Shown: positions 32,620-45,611 of the stretch, one piece after another
Numbering within the stretch: the stretch's first letter is position 1
Layout of the letters: each line of letters begins with the position of its first letter
From: Rapana venosa
Taxonomy: Eukaryota > Mollusca > Gastropoda > Neogastropoda > Muricidae
DNA: 64,000 nucleotides
Reading direction: 5' to 3'
Assembly: GCA_028751875.1 (NCBI GenBank)
Contig: CM054154.1
Span: 52,617,476 to 52,681,475 of the forward strand
The notes under the pieces: generated by a model
The model's database searches: none
Seen by the model: only the letters and a program-made list of their open reading frames with translations
Told to the model about the DNA's origin: nothing
Program-made: the position numbers and the translations under genes

Positions 32620-32665
32620 CTTTAGCCTATATAAATTCCATTTGTATTGTTATTATTTATGATTT
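32620..32665 (+). mobile_element. CR1/L2-type LINE 3' terminus, part 3
   Basis: ctatataaattccat followed by A/T repeats is the end of the tail also seen at 9272-9312. It lies on the far side of the RTE-like insertion and completes the tail begun at 30896. Confidence 0.55.
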
Positions 32666-34080
32666 CTTCTAGCATTTTAAGGACTGAAGAGAAGAACCTT
32701 GCATAGGTGTTTGACTCTAAGTGTTGTTGTAAAATATTCAAAGTTGGTAGCTAAAGAAGCTGCAGTCCATTGCCAGACAGATATCTACTTCCAGAGCGCA
32801 TTGCCATGTAGATTTAAATCTGTTTTCTTTCCTCTATTCAGACAAAGGAAAATAACGTATTATAGTGGTGAGGGGAAAAAAGCAAGAATGTGACAGGTCA
32901 GAAGGTAGCTATGACCAAAAAAAAAACCTTTAACAAAACAAAATTACTTCTAGCTTAATTCAAATAGTGCACAGATAAGTTTATAATACAAGAACAGTCC
33001 AGCGCAATAATAAGCGCGCTTTGGTTTGTAAAAATCGCACCAATAGACGTGCTTCCCTTTATATTTCCTTTATATCTACAAAGGAATGTGTCACTTAAAG
33101 CAATATATCATGGTAATACAATATCTTTGTCCCTCATTGTATCATAAATATGATTACCTGTATAAACTCTATGTTGTAAACATTTTACCGCATAAAAAGT
33201 ATTGTATACTAAGCCACAACAATCACCACACAGACACTACCAACCACAAATTTGTAACTATGCAGGCATACACATAAAACTTATGATACTAATTCATGAA
33301 CACAATTCACAATAGGAAAAAGCATATTTACATACACTGTTTTCTCCCTTTCATTACATGCACACACATGGTACATTTTCTTTTGCATATATATATACAC
33401 ACACACTTATTTTACGTCACACACTTGGTGTTGTGTATAACAAGCCATATCAACACTTATAAGCACTAACACACAAGTGCACATGTTCTAATATTACACA
33501 CACACAGATGGCGCGCATTCAATATACACATATTTTCTCTATCATAACCCTTACGATGCACTCACTTTCTCGCTCACATGCACGCAAGCGTGTGCACACT
33601 ACACACATGCACGCACTACAACTCAACACACACTGGATGTCAGCGCAAGCTCGGTACCTGCAGGCCAGCTCTAATATACGTGTTACAGCAATAGATTAAT
33701 CACATAAAGGTTTACAGGGTCTAGATCCCAGCCTACAGTGATCAACAATACAGAAGCCTAATTTTACTAAAGGGTACACAGTAATGGAGTTTTTACCCCA
33801 CAGGGTTTTTTTCCAATCACAATTACACCATGAATGGAGAAGGATGCAAAACAAACATGGTTCAATTGAAAAACGGCAACATCGTATACCACCAAAACAT
33901 ATTACTTCGTTTGTTTTTCAGTTTCAACTTCTAGACATAACAGTCACTTTCAAAAAACATCGAAGAGTGAAAATGGTTTTGCATGTAAAATCAATTTAAA
34001 GATAAATAAATACAGATGAAAAGAAATATCGGAAAGCAGTAAAGCAAACTGCAGGGCTTAAACCTGATCAGCACCACTAG
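32666..34080. other. Unassigned DNA
   Basis: No coding sequence or family recognised. CA-rich scatter at 33300-33620 and short TA at 33390-33400. Confidence 0.4.
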
Positions 34081-35310
34081 ATCACAACAAACGTGTATGA
34101 ACCAAGGATCTCTTGCTCCTGGACAAACGCCATGCTGTCCTGCCGTCCTCTGCTGTTGGGAACTGGAACGCCCTTGGTGGCCGAGCAGAATGCGCCTTGG
34201 CTTGATCCAGAACGCTGTTTAAGATGACGGACACAGTAGATGACGGCCAGGATGGAGATGAGCCAGCCCTACCATGGTGGTGTGAATGGGGCCTCCCGAC
34301 TATCATATGGCTGCTGTCAGGCTGTCATGGTAGACAAATGACACTTCAGTCAGCCCAGAATAAACATTGCAAACCAGGGCGTAGAAAAGTTGTGGCTTGT
34401 TTATAGTCATCCTCACAGACAGGCAGTGATGCCTTTGCTGAATGAGAAGGCGCCGCATTGCGCTTTGTGCATTCTTCTCACAGACTAGGCAAACCTCTTG
34501 CTGTGCTGTCCTCGTCTTCCCTTCTGAGGTCGTTGATGCCACAGTGTAACCATTGCCATCTACTGGCTTTTCAACTTAGGAGTGCAGTCTCTAGCTGATC
34601 TAGGAGATCTTGAAGTTTGAAGCATTCCTGGTTGAGCATCAGCAAATCCATCGGAGTGGCCTAGCCTTTTGACTGACACCTTTATAACCACAGAATCGTG
34701 TGAAAAACAACCGATAGGATTGTTTCTTTTTAACAGCTTTTGATGGCACAGAGTGATGACGTCATTTTGACGCTTGATGTCATGGGGTCTTGTGACTTAA
34801 GTTTTTCTTTTTCCAGTGTTGCTGCCTTCATTTGGGTTTTTGCAGGATGTGGTGCACTAGACAATTTAGATTTGGAGCTGTGTTCCACCAGGCCTTTTTA
34901 TTGGTTACTTCAGGGTAGGTGGAGCAGCTTGAAGTCTCTGTGTGCTCATGGTTTTTTTTCATGGTTTCTCTCCATTCCTGTTTCTCTGCTGACAGCTTCA
35001 GAACATCTGTTCTAGAGAAAAAGACCCACTATCACCGAGTCATGACATGAATTATCAAGATCACTGACCGTTTCACACAGCTTGCAATTCTCTTCAGAGT
35101 TTTTTTGTTTGTTTGTTTTGTTGTTGTCTTTTTGTTAAATGTCGATTGTTATCTATTTGTTCGGCATTTGTCACAACCAGTACCCATCTAACCTTGGTCA
35201 GAGTCTTGACCAGAAGCAGGACAGCTGCATCAGATGTCAGGTTTGCTGCTGCTCCTTCCTGCTGGACTTCTCCAACTGTGCTGACTCTTCAGGTTCAAAA
35301 CTGAATTACT
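34081..35310 (-). pseudogene. Possible LINE ORF1 remnant with a GIND motif
   Basis: Minus-strand frames include SEENCKLCETVSDLDNS (about 35100-35050), a helical MLNQECFKLQDLLDQLETAL (34640-34580), and LHCGINDLRREDEDSTA at about 34545-34500. H-GIND resembles the GxND block of SGNH/GDSL esterases found in some LINE ORF1 proteins. The remainder is broken and unconvincing. A host gene exon cannot be excluded. Confidence 0.3.
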
Positions 35311-35379
35311 GAATTTTTACTACTTCTAGAGCAAGTACTTTGCGTCATTGTAGTTGATAAATTACAAACGTGACAGGGA

Positions 35380-36770
35380 GTCATTTTTACTTGTTGCTTG
35401 CTTCCGTCATCAAGAAGGCGTGTCTAAAAGAGACGAAGTATCCCTCCATTCCAGCTTGGGAACTCAAAGAGCAGCACTTTGATCTGATAAAGAATAGTAA
35501 TATAAATTTAGTGTCTTCTCATGCGAAAATCCATTTAGAAGGAAATAATTCCAATCATTTAAAAGTGTTTACAGAGGGTTCAGTCTAAACAACAAAGCTT
35601 GGTGCCACATACATTAAACCAGATCTAAAAACAGACCAAAAATTTCATCTTGGTGAGAATAATCATTTTTACAGCAAACCGTAGCAATATTAAATGGCTC
35701 TGATTTTTTAATACTGATTTTTCTGAAAATTGTTCCTTCAAATAAAATTTTTGTGTTTACTCAAAATCATTATTTCAAGCAATCAGTTTCTAAATATGCA
35801 AACAAAAGTTAGAACTGAAACAATCATGAAATCTGTCATTATAATCCATCACCTCACTTTAAAAGGCTCAGATCAATTATGTTTGATTCCATCTCACTCG
35901 AGTGTAAACTTATAACGAAAAAGTTAATTATAAGCAAAACAGGGAGCAAAGGGTTTTATCAGATGTTGTAAATCTGAAACTCCATTTGTCCACTGCAAGA
36001 ATGATATCAGACGTCAAAGCACATGCAAAAGTTTATTCCTGAGTGAGAAAAAGCAGAGTTGGTTTGTTACAAAATGTATTCAAGAAATGTACACGTTTAG
36101 TCCTTCTTTAAAAAACCACAAGAACCGATAGTTACGTATAAAAACAGATTTGTGTATCAGGCCCTCATAATGTAAATTTAACATTTTAAGACTAAGTAGA
36201 AACCTATATTGGACATGTTTTTTTTTTTTTGGTAAAAAAAAAATATTTGATCACAGCTAATTCTTGAATATATACTAACATGCCAGATTCTGAACGAGAC
36301 TACATTACCCAATCTCCTATCTCATTATCATCATCGGCAACTTCATGATCCTCTGTTGATATAATTAACTTTTATCAATCGTTATTGCATATTCCGCAGT
36401 TGGATCTTCATTATGAATATTACGGACTTCACTATTCGGTCTCATTTTGGTGTGAATATAGTTCCTTTCATTGTTATTATTAGACATACGATTTTTATTT
36501 ATCACTTGTTAGATCTTGTTTCAAATGTGGTTATTTTGGGGTTATTTTTTGTTATGCCTGTTGTACATAAGCATAATTCAAGAGTTACATATTGTAGGAT
36601 TGTTGGTTTTTTTGTATGGTCGGTCAGTCATTTCATTTTCATTTACTCGCATCACCAGTATTCAAAATATTGTACCTCCATCCCCAAAACACTGTACCCC
36701 TACCCCCCCCCCCCCTTCCTTCCACCACTTCTCTGTCTAATATCACAATTAGAGAAGAACATAAAATGAT
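35380..36770 (+). mobile_element. I-like LINE, decayed 3' part
   Basis: The plus-strand frame 35370-35588 has YPSIPAWELKEQHFDL and NHLKVFTEGSV, homologous to the RNase H start (PSWEMNKACFDIEY, LKVYTDGSV) at 18.8-18.95 kb. The catalytic Asp has become Glu here. The rest is barely readable. The 3' end near 36700 (cacttctctgtctaatatc) matches the 3' UTR of the element at 16.9-20.1 kb. Confidence 0.7.
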
Positions 36771-36789
36771 TTGAACACATACACACTCA

Positions 36790-37196
36790 CAGAGGACGGG
36801 ATAAACTAGTGGTTAGAACATTGTGCTTGCAATCTGATGACCTGGGTTCAAATCCTGTTCAAGGGGATATTTTCCCCTGGAGTTAACATCAATGCAGACT
36901 CACTCTCCCAAAAAGTCTTCGGAATTGGAGTACTATAAACCGATGCCCCATGTGCGAAACGCACGCAGACCATCTTGCGCACCCACTTTAGAATCCTGTT
37001 TCGCTTCGAAAGAGTAGGCATCAGAACATCTGGTGTACACTTAAATCTTGTTCTACTTTTTTTGTAAGAGTAGGCCCATGCATTGTGTGCAGGTTGTTAA
37101 AAGATGACAAAATTAACAAAACTGCATACACACAAGGGACTAGAAATAAAAAAAGCACATGAGAGCTTTAATCCATTTTCATCGATATCATAAATA
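36790..37196 (+). mobile_element. tRNA-derived SINE, copy C (with complete head)
   Basis: The head includes an A-box-like stretch (actagtggttagaac) and a B box GGTTCAAATCC at 36845-36855, so internal RNA polymerase III promoter elements are visible. The core follows as in copies A and B. About 50 bases of the middle (a cgaaagagtaggc / gtaagagtaggcc segment) are duplicated. The tail is agagctttaatccattttca and gatatcataaat. Confidence 0.85.
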
Positions 37197-37335
37197 CACA
37201 TACACGCACACTCCACACATTTGCGTGCATGGCACACACATACAACACACTCACATATTTTCTCTCTCCCTCACCATCTCTCTTTCCACCCCTCTCTCTC
37301 TCTCTCTCTCTCTCACTCATCTCTCTCACACTCCC

Positions 37336-37373
<38 letters not shown>

Positions 37374-37498
37374 CAGTCTCTTCATCTCTCTTCTCCTCTC
37401 TCTTCTCTCTCTCGCAGTCTCACACATTCGCAATGATAGTGCGTAGCGTGCGCGTGCACACTCGCACGCACACACACACCACAAACACACAACAGTGA
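37197..37498. repeat. Low-complexity block: (CA), (CT)n and a 35-base G run
   Basis: CA-rich DNA, CT repeats (37290-37325), G run 37338-37372, CT repeats again. Gly-run frames are artefacts. Confidence 0.9.
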
Positions 37499-37499
37499 C

Positions 37500-40400
37500 C
37501 ATTTTGCCAGTTATGGCTAGGGTGGCTCTGGTAGATAATATAACAGATTCAACAGAAGATAAAGTTCCCAGATATAATTATAAAACGAGCAAACTGTGAA
37601 ACATTTACAAAACTCCTACACATAACACCAACCGAGAAAACATGGATAGTCCAGTATATTATCTCTATATGCATCATTCACAAATTCAGTGCTAACAATC
37701 TGCCACTGACTCTATTCCTAAAATGTATACAAATAACATCTTATAAAATATGGCAATGTATGGAGTAATGATACCTTTCAAAAAAGCAAAAGAAGAGAAA
37801 AAAAGATAAAACTTATAGCATAACTAAGAAAATATCTGAATCAAAATCATACAGAAATGAAAAAAGCCAAAATGTTAAATGTAACAGAATTATTGTGCCC
37901 AGGCGAAGAGAACAATCCTGTTCATCATTTTGCATGTCGAGAATCCAACTATAAAGATTTGCAGAGAGTGTGTGAAAAAAAAAGTTATGAGAAATGGGAT
38001 AAACTTACCTCAGTGCCCCATTAGATCAAGAACTCAAATCTACCTTCCCCAATTTTGAAAGCTGAAGCTTTTGTGGAAATGTTTGCAAACTACAGTTGTA
38101 AAACTGTCGTCAGAAAGAACAGAAAATTTATAGAAAACATGAGTGATCTTCATACACAAACAAAACAAATCATGATAGACAACAAAATCATATTTTAAAC
38201 GCATCCGCTCAATTAGAGGATGGAAAAGCATGTAAAAATAATCAATGTGTCAAGAAAACAGCATTAGGGAGTTTTCTATGAAATGTTTCGTCAATTACCA
38301 CCTAATAGTGACACCATTTTAAATCTCTATTTCCAAAATTTGCTGGAAAGAAGTATCTGCATCCCACTCATTTGGAAACAGACTATCATTGTACCATTTA
38401 ATCAACAATGAACACCTAGAAACCAATAAAAACATCTACAGACCAATTGCGACTTACATCCTCATAACATCAAACTCATGGAAAGAATTATTTTTTAAGA
38501 CTGCTTATTCATCTTTGTGAAAAATATAAAATCATTCCTTTGAAACAAGATAGTATTTCAGGAAAGGGTCGATCAGCACTTGAACATTTAGTAAAACTCA
38601 CAACCCAATCATGCAACATTTTGCCAGATGTAAATTTATTCTTGCAACTTTTTTTTTATGTTAAAAAAAGTAATTAGCAAGATTTAAGTGTCTCACAGTG
38701 ACTTTTACATAAAATTAAAAGCTGTGGAAATTTGGGTGTTAAGTTTAATTTCATCAAACATTTTCTTAAGGGGGTAAAGAGATATCAAACATGCAAGAAT
38801 AGGAGGATGTAATCAAAAACAATAACTTTGTATAAGGGTTTACCCACGGTTCTGTAATAACCACTATTATTATCTAATATACTAATAGCTGATTTACCCA
38901 AAATGCGACAAAGATTCAGTTTTACGTTCAGAAATGTGTATTAACATTTGCTTGTTGATGAAGGTAATAATAAAATAAATACTCCACTTTGAACTTTAAA
39001 ATATATAGAGAAACTTTAACAGACTGAAACAGAATAAAAACAGCTCATATTCAGACAGAAAATGTCTAAGCAATTTCGCTTTTGATGCAAAACAAAACTG
39101 ATGCTTTTTAATTCAGTTATGACCCCTGGAATCTTTCCTTCATTAACTAATAGAAGAACGCTTGAATATTATATACCCAACAAGATTAAATTTCTGGTTC
39201 TTATTCTGTACTCCCAAATTTTCTAGTAAAAATCATATCACCTATTTACTTGAAAAAGAAAGAAAAAGTTTTAAAATTTCTAAAATATTTTAAAACGAAC
39301 CTGTGGGGCAAGATACAAAATCACTTATATCTTTAGCTACGATTCATTATGTTTGCTCCAGACTAACAAATGGTCAAGAGGTATTTTTCAGTGCGCCATG
39401 AAACTTTTAAATTAAATTGCAAGCCTAGATAGTACAGCACTCAATTATCTCTTGGAGATTCTTTTCAAGCCTCTTTGTTTATGCTCGTACAAGGAAGTCA
39501 GGTGTGCTACCGTCTTCATGAACACAAGATAATTCTGTGCAGCAAAAGTATGTTTTGAAAAGTTTAATCAAACAAAAACTTCTCACAGAAAGAAGTCGCA
39601 TAAGGAAAGGACAAAACTTTTGCAAAACAAGCTAGGTCAATTGAAAAACGACAACTTTAAAGCAACACTTCGGATATGTACAAAGATTCAAAAAATGTAT
39701 GTTCCCAACATTCATGCTGTCTCACCAAAATCAAAACACCCAGAATGTAAAAGAAAAAGCCAATATTAGACAAGGGGCAAACAATCTATCAAAACGCGTA
39801 AACACCGAACATACAAGGTAATCTTATTGTGAAATCGCATATTGACAGCCACTATTTCATGATACCACTAACAAATAAACACAGATGGATACAAACAAGA
39901 TAACAAACAGGTAGGTGCCATCCAACGTTATACCACCCCTAACATCGATGAAAATAAATCATATACTATTGCGTTTTTTATCTTACTGCATGAGCAGTTC
40001 ATCGCGAATATTTATGGCTCTCAACTATTTTGTTCCACTTCCTCGCAAATAATTGATAAATTACAATGTGTAGAATCTAAATGTGTCTTTGTGCCCATAA
40101 ATTCCTTAAATCAAAACATTTGCTATACTATAATTATTACAAAAATCAAACAGCAGTTCCTTGTCGTTGAAGAGAGTCGACAGTTGATGACTTTTTGCTG
40201 GTTCCTTCCCACTGTGGGATCAAATAGCAAATGAATGGGTTTATAGAGCTGTACGATCCAGGAGGCAGGCAAGATGTTGAATGATCACTTTTAGTCAGTA
40301 TTCCTAGACTTGCAGAGCTATGAACATTTAAAGCATACTTCCAATAATAATGCCATTAAAAAATTGCTAAATTCAAATTGTTAACTACACAAAAATAAGC

Positions 40401-40530
40401 TAAAAATGATAGGATTATAAACACTAAGCGTTTCCTGACTGTGCAAATCCACCTGTCAGCTTCCAGAAATAATCAGCTGTTTTATAGAATCCGTTAATGC
40501 TCCTTTGCACAAAAAAACGCAAGAACATAC
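37500..40530 (+). mobile_element. I-like LINE, long but heavily decayed copy
   Basis: Fragments in correct order: endonuclease end (TFTKLLHITPTEKTWI, 37600); an RT stretch QDSISGKGRSALEHLVKLTT (38545-38605, compare GFQKGRSAIDNLVKLTT); RLTNGQEVFFSAP (39365-39405); a TDG remnant of RNase H (39883); and FCWFLP with a SN-EW-like end (40190-40250). Stops are everywhere. By order and motifs it is an old copy of the family at 16.9-20.1 kb. Confidence 0.7.
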
Positions 40531-40544
40531 AACATGATTGATTC

Positions 40545-41160
40545 CATGGTGTGCCTTTCGGTAATCCCGAGACATTCTAATAAAAGTAGCCTTCAAAACT
40601 ATGTGGGCAGTAGCGCCCAAACAGACACAAAAAAATCATGGACAGCGCAATTTTTAACAAACATTGGGCCTCAGCACTGCCTTTTGTATAATACTCTAAA
40701 ATTAAGCGCTAATCCACCAAGTTTCTCCGTTAATGGTTCTGATTGGCTAAGCGCCTGTTTGACCAATCACCAGAAACTGTAGTAACGTCCATGTCATTCT
40801 GTGTTCATACTTTGTAGGCTAGTACCTCCAGGGGCCGCAATATTTCTGATTGGTTCCTACAAGCCCTCTATCATTATAAGATTGGGCTTCTTACTGCACT
40901 GTTGTCTCTTCTTAAATGTCAAACTTCCATTTCCTCCAGAAACAAGTGACTGGATTGGGAACAGATATCATTGAGTGAGAAAGCAGACGCCCTTGGGTCC
41001 ATAGTTCATAGCAGGTAGATCTGTCGATACAAGTATCCTGGCATGAAAACAGTGGATCATGGCATGCAGTAAGGCTGTCCAAGTCCAAAGCCTACCACTG
41101 AAGAGGATGCGCTAATTAGAGGAACAGCACATAAAGTATATTCAAAAAAAACACTGCATG
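40545..41160. mobile_element. DNA transposon left arm, copy 2
   Basis: It shares several blocks with 28360-28930 (ctaaaattaagc, tctgattggctaagcgcct, gaaacaagtga). The terminal repeat itself is not recognisable. Like the first copy it passes into (CT)n and a LINE. Confidence 0.65.
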
Positions 41161-41339
41161 TCATTGTATAGGCTACTCTCTCACTCTCGTCTCTCACATC
41201 TTCTCTCTTCTCTCTCATCTAGATCGTCTGGTCTCACTCTCATCATTCCACCCTCTTCTCTCTCCTCCTCTCTCATCAATCACTCCATCCTCTCATCACA
41301 CTCTCTGGTACTCTCGCGATCTGTATGTGACAATATATG

Positions 41340-42680
41340 TAATTCAGATGTTTTTGAATGCCCCAGGGTGAGATAAAGCAAGGGTGCTTCTTAGTCCCCT
41401 GCTGTTCACGTTTCTTTATGTACTGATTTAGCTATAGATTTAACAAAAGAAAGGAAGTCCTGCATACAATAAATCCCAATAGAGGTTAGAAGTATTTCCT
41501 GTAATCTATTTGCAGATGACATTATACTGTTGTCAAATACAATTTAGGGCTGCAAAAAACCTGTAAAATTCTTTAAAATATGAAGCTGATAGTTGAATCT
41601 GTCTGTTAACATTAAGAAAAGACGGATTGGTAATCGTTTTATCGAAAGTGAGTCATCTTCATTGGATAGTAATTGTTTTATGTAATACATAAATTATAGA
41701 TAAATTTTTATTATAAATATTAGGCCTTACTTCACAAACAACAAAACAGTTCAAAAATGCATGGGGTGAAAGTTGCCAAAAAGGGAAAAGGGGAACTATG
41801 GAAATTCTAAGCCTTAAGGAAACTAAACTGCACTGATTTTCCATTTTTTGGAAGCTTTTGATTCTCAAAACGAGCCTTTTCTAATGTATGGAGCAGATAT
41901 TTGGGGATTATTTGTTAATAATGAAATGGAAAAAGGGGCACACCTATACAAGAAACGATTCCTTCATGCCATTACACTCTCTAAAAAAATTGTTTTTAAA
42001 GGGGAAACTGCTGCTACCCTCTATTTATAAGATCACAAGTGAAGTGTATTAAGTATCGGTTAAAATTAATTCAACTTCCTATGTCAAGATTGTGCAGACA
42101 AGCGTATGAGATGCTGTTGATCCAACTAGAAACAGGGAAACAGAACTGGGCATTTTTATATTGTGTGGATGTGCCAGGGAGTTGGATTTGAGCAAGGATT
42201 TTTGTGGGAATTTAAAGACAATGATAGCTTCCTACAAACAAGACTGGCATGCTTGCATAGAAGAATCAGAAAAGTATAACTGGTACTCTTCCTTTAAAAG
42301 TGTTTTTCAAACAGAAAAGTATGTTACAGTTGTAACACAGAAATGGCAATCGGAGTAATCTTGCTCGATTCAGATTAAGAACTTAAGGCCTAAATGCCTG
42401 TAAAACATGGTTTTCCACTGACAAATCTGCACAGTCTCCATGCCCCATGTGTGGCGCGCAGACTGAAGATGAAATGCATTTTTGTTTGATTGTAATTAGT
42501 ACGATGACATCCGTCAGAAATGCCACATATTTAATGAAGAAATCTCAATAAGTAGAGATATAGTTAGCATTCTCTTGATCGAAGATGAAGAATTTCTAAA
42601 ATCACTTGCAAAATTTATTTCCCTTGCTTGGGACAGCAGAAAAAAGAAAACTGCAGCTAATTGATATACCTTTTCAATGT
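41340..42680 (+). mobile_element. LINE: RT motif B/C to C-terminal Cys/His motif, decayed
   Basis: The plus strand reads CFLSPLLFTFLCTDLAIDL (motif B, 41388-41450), NLFADDIILLS (motif C, FADD, 41505-41540), PFLMYGADIWGL (41875-41910), KYNWYSSFKSVFQTEKYVTV (42275-42335), and CPMCGAQTEDEMHF followed by a Cys (42440-42490). It ends near SRKKKTAAN and a stop at about 42663. Five or more frameshifts. It is related to 29122-29925, which preserves only the last part. Confidence 0.7.
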
Positions 42681-42853
42681 AACACTATTTTGTTTTCCAT
42701 ATTTGTGGAATACGAACTCCATTGGCTAAATTGCCTTATTTGAATTTGAAGGTCGGGTGGTCGATTTGTCCTACACTGTTGCTGATTTGCAGGTATCATG
42801 ACACTGATGTGTGTGTGTGTGTGAAGGGGGGGGGGGGGGGGTGCATACAAGCT
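42681..42853. repeat. Short (TG)n followed by a G run
   Basis: (TG) at 42809-42822 and about 15 G at 42827-42841, after ordinary DNA. Confidence 0.8.
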
Positions 42854-42889
42854 TGTGATAACAATTAATTATGCTCTTATTCTTCCTTT

Positions 42890-43855
42890 TTTGTCATGTT
42901 TCTCCCAGGGGAGGTTTGACATTGATGATCCTTCTCCATCTCTCTCTGTTTTGAGCTGCCTCCTTATTTATGCCCCTTTCTCTAAGATCATCTGCAATAC
43001 AGGCAGCCCAGGTTTTGCTAGGTCTTTCCGTTGGTCTCTTTCCATCCACTATGAAGTTCAATGCTCTTTTTATGATATGGTGGTCTGCTCTCCGTTGAAC
43101 GTGCCCAAACCAGCTCAGTCTATTGCTACTAGCTACAGACTTCAGATCATCAACTTTGCACATTCTCCATAGTTCTTTATTCGTGATCCTGTCTTCCCAT
43201 TTGATCTTTGTCATGTAGCGTAGCATTTGGTTTTCACAGCTCTTCAACAAACGTTCAACGGTTTTTGTGAAAACCCACATCTCCGAACTATACATGAGAA
43301 CAGGTCTGATGCAGGCCTTCTATATCAGGCAGCGTCTCTCCAGTGGGATTTTCTGATTTCCGAGCAGACTTGCCAATTCTTTCCATTTCTTCCAAGCACT
43401 CGCAATCCTGGTTCTGACAGCTAACTCAGATTTTGCTTCGCAGCTCATCATCCCTCCTAGGTAGCAGAATTCGTCTTCACCCCTCTTATTCATGCAACTG
43501 GGGCAGACAAATACTCCATCCTCCTTCTTCAGACTTTTGAGCTTTGAGCATCTTTTGTGACACCAATATTGACAGTTGGAGCATTTGATCGAATTGTTCC
43601 CTACACCTTTGTGAGGGACACCACACAGGTATTTGCCTTGCTGTCTATGTGTTCTGCGGTCTTTTCCAACTGTCATTGCTTTGGTCTTGTCAACATTCAC
43701 CTTCATTCCTCTGCATTCTAATCTCTCTTTCCAATTGCCAAATCTTTGAGTAGCGTCATCACTGTTCTCAGATACCAGTACTAAGTCGTCAGCATACAGC
43801 AGTTCCCAGATCTCTTCTGGCCTCTCCACTTCCTTGGATATTTCATTTCCCGAGT
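42890..43855 (-). mobile_element. LINE RT with an inserted PHD-like zinc finger, 5'-truncated
   Basis: Minus-strand frames 43829-43320 and 43295-42894 form one protein. In order: WELLYADDLVLVSE (motif C, YADD); CRGMKVNVDKTKAMTVGKD; a Cys/His finger CGVPHKGVGNNSIKC then CSNCQYWCHKRC and FVCPSC; FCYLGGMMSCEAKSELAVR; a frameshift near 43310; MYSSEMWVFTKTVERLLKSC; MCKVDDLKSVASSNRLSWFG and HVQRR; KRPTERPSKTWAACIADDLR. The finger has the C4HC3 layout of PHD domains except that the second Cys is Pro. A finger at this place (between palm and thumb) is known in a group of animal LINEs. The 5' side is lost where the sequence degrades at 43855. A truncated second copy is at 46846-47095. Confidence 0.8.
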
Positions 43856-43916
43856 AAGACTTTGTTTTTTCCCTTTTTGTTTTTTAATAATTTGGGGAAA
43901 GTTTAAAAATTTTTTT

Positions 43917-43951
<35 letters not shown>

Positions 43952-45413
43952 TTGGTTTTTTCCGGGGTTACACCTGTTTTCCAATAATGCTTTTCTCCTT
44001 TTTTTTTTTCCCGGGGGTTTTAATTGATGCTTCACCCCCCTTTTTAACCTCATTATTGCCCCTTTTCTAGACATTTAATAACCCACCCGTTTTGTGGAAA
44101 TTTGGTTTTTTCCCTTAAAGGCCAAAGTAATTTGGGGTTTCCCCCCTTGGTGCCAACGCTAGTCTATTGTTATTAAATTCAATTTTCAATTCAATTTTAT
44201 ATTTCTTTTATTTTCCATTTTTTAATGTGTAATGGGTTTTCCAACTCTTCACCTCATTTTTTTTTTACAAAAAATTTTTTAAATACGGGAAACCCTTTTA
44301 AGCTTTTATCAGCATTTTCTCAGGATTTTTTCCGGGTTCCTTTTTCCCTTTTCAACCCTCTCCTTTTTCCATTTTTGCGAATAAATTGGGAGCGCCCCCC
44401 CCCTGAAGGGGAGAAAACCCAAAATTTTAGATTTGAAAAGAATTTTGGAAAATTTTAAAGGGGGGGGTTTTGTTTTGTTTAATTTTTTAACACGGTTTCT
44501 TGTGTAATTTTGTCTGGTTTTACTGTATTGCTTTTTTAAATTTTTCTTCTCTTTTAATCTTCTTTCCCTTGCCTTTGAGCTCCCCAGTTTTAAAAAAAGT
44601 GGGGGAAGAGCCCCAGTTTTTGGCCCATTCTTGGTATATTTCAAACAAAATAAAAAGGGGCCCAACCTTTTGGGATTCCTCTTGTATCAAAATTTACTTC
44701 CTTTTTAAACTATAACCGGGTTTTTTAACCAAAAATTGCCGTTAAAATCGTTTTGGAAGAGGGCTTAGGTGGGGGGAAGAATGAAATTACAAAGATTAAC
44801 CCCGGGGAAAAGGAAAAAAAACAAAAGTTTGGGTTATTTTTAAGATATTAAATAAAATAAAAAAAAAAAATTTTTAGGATTGGTTTTAACTTTCTTGAAA
44901 AATATTTCCCAAAAAAAAATATTTATTTGTTAAAAAGGCAAAAAAAAGAAAAAAAAAACCCTAAAATTTGTTTTTTCCCCCTTCAAAAATTCTCCCCTTT
45001 AATCTTTTTTCATACTTTTGAAAAAAAAAGAAAAAAAGACTTACATTGCTTTAAACCTATCTAGATCTATTTAAAAAAATTCAACCCCCTCTTTCTCCCT
45101 TCTCTCTCTTTTAAATTTTAAAAAACCCTTAACCTTCCCTTTATTTTTCTAACTCTTAACTCTCTTTAAAACCCCCCAAAAATCCTCAAAAAGGGGGTTC
45201 AACTTTTTTTCCTTTTCTACTCTCTCTCCCCTTCCCCCCCCCTCCTCCCCCTCCTCTCTCCTCTCATCTTCCCCCCCCCCCCTCTCCCCTCTCCCTCCCC
45301 CTTTTTCCTCTTAAAAAAAATTTTTTTTTGGGGGGGGGGGGGCCCCCCTCCCCTTTCCCCCTAACCCCCTTCTCTTTTTCCTTTTCCCCCCCCCCCCCCC
45401 CCTCCCCCCCCCC

Positions 45414-45452
<39 letters not shown>

Positions 45453-45577
45453 TTTCCTTCCTTCTCTCTTCTCTTTTTCTCTTCTTTCCTCTTTCCCCCC
45501 TTTTCTAAAAAATTGTTATTTTTTTCTCTTTTTTCCAAACTCTTTGGCCCTTTGGGAAAAATTACAATTTAAAACCA

Positions 45578-45611
<34 letters not shown>

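Noticed and set aside
36795..36870. tRNA gene
   Set aside because: A and B boxes are present, but no cloverleaf with a paired acceptor stem is apparent and the sequence continues as a SINE core.
15456..43850. Next RFX exon (second half of the winged-helix domain)
   Set aside because: Looked for plus-strand coding for the expected -YC--L and RRLGTRG-S-YCY-GL stretches; none recognised. It may lie outside the window.
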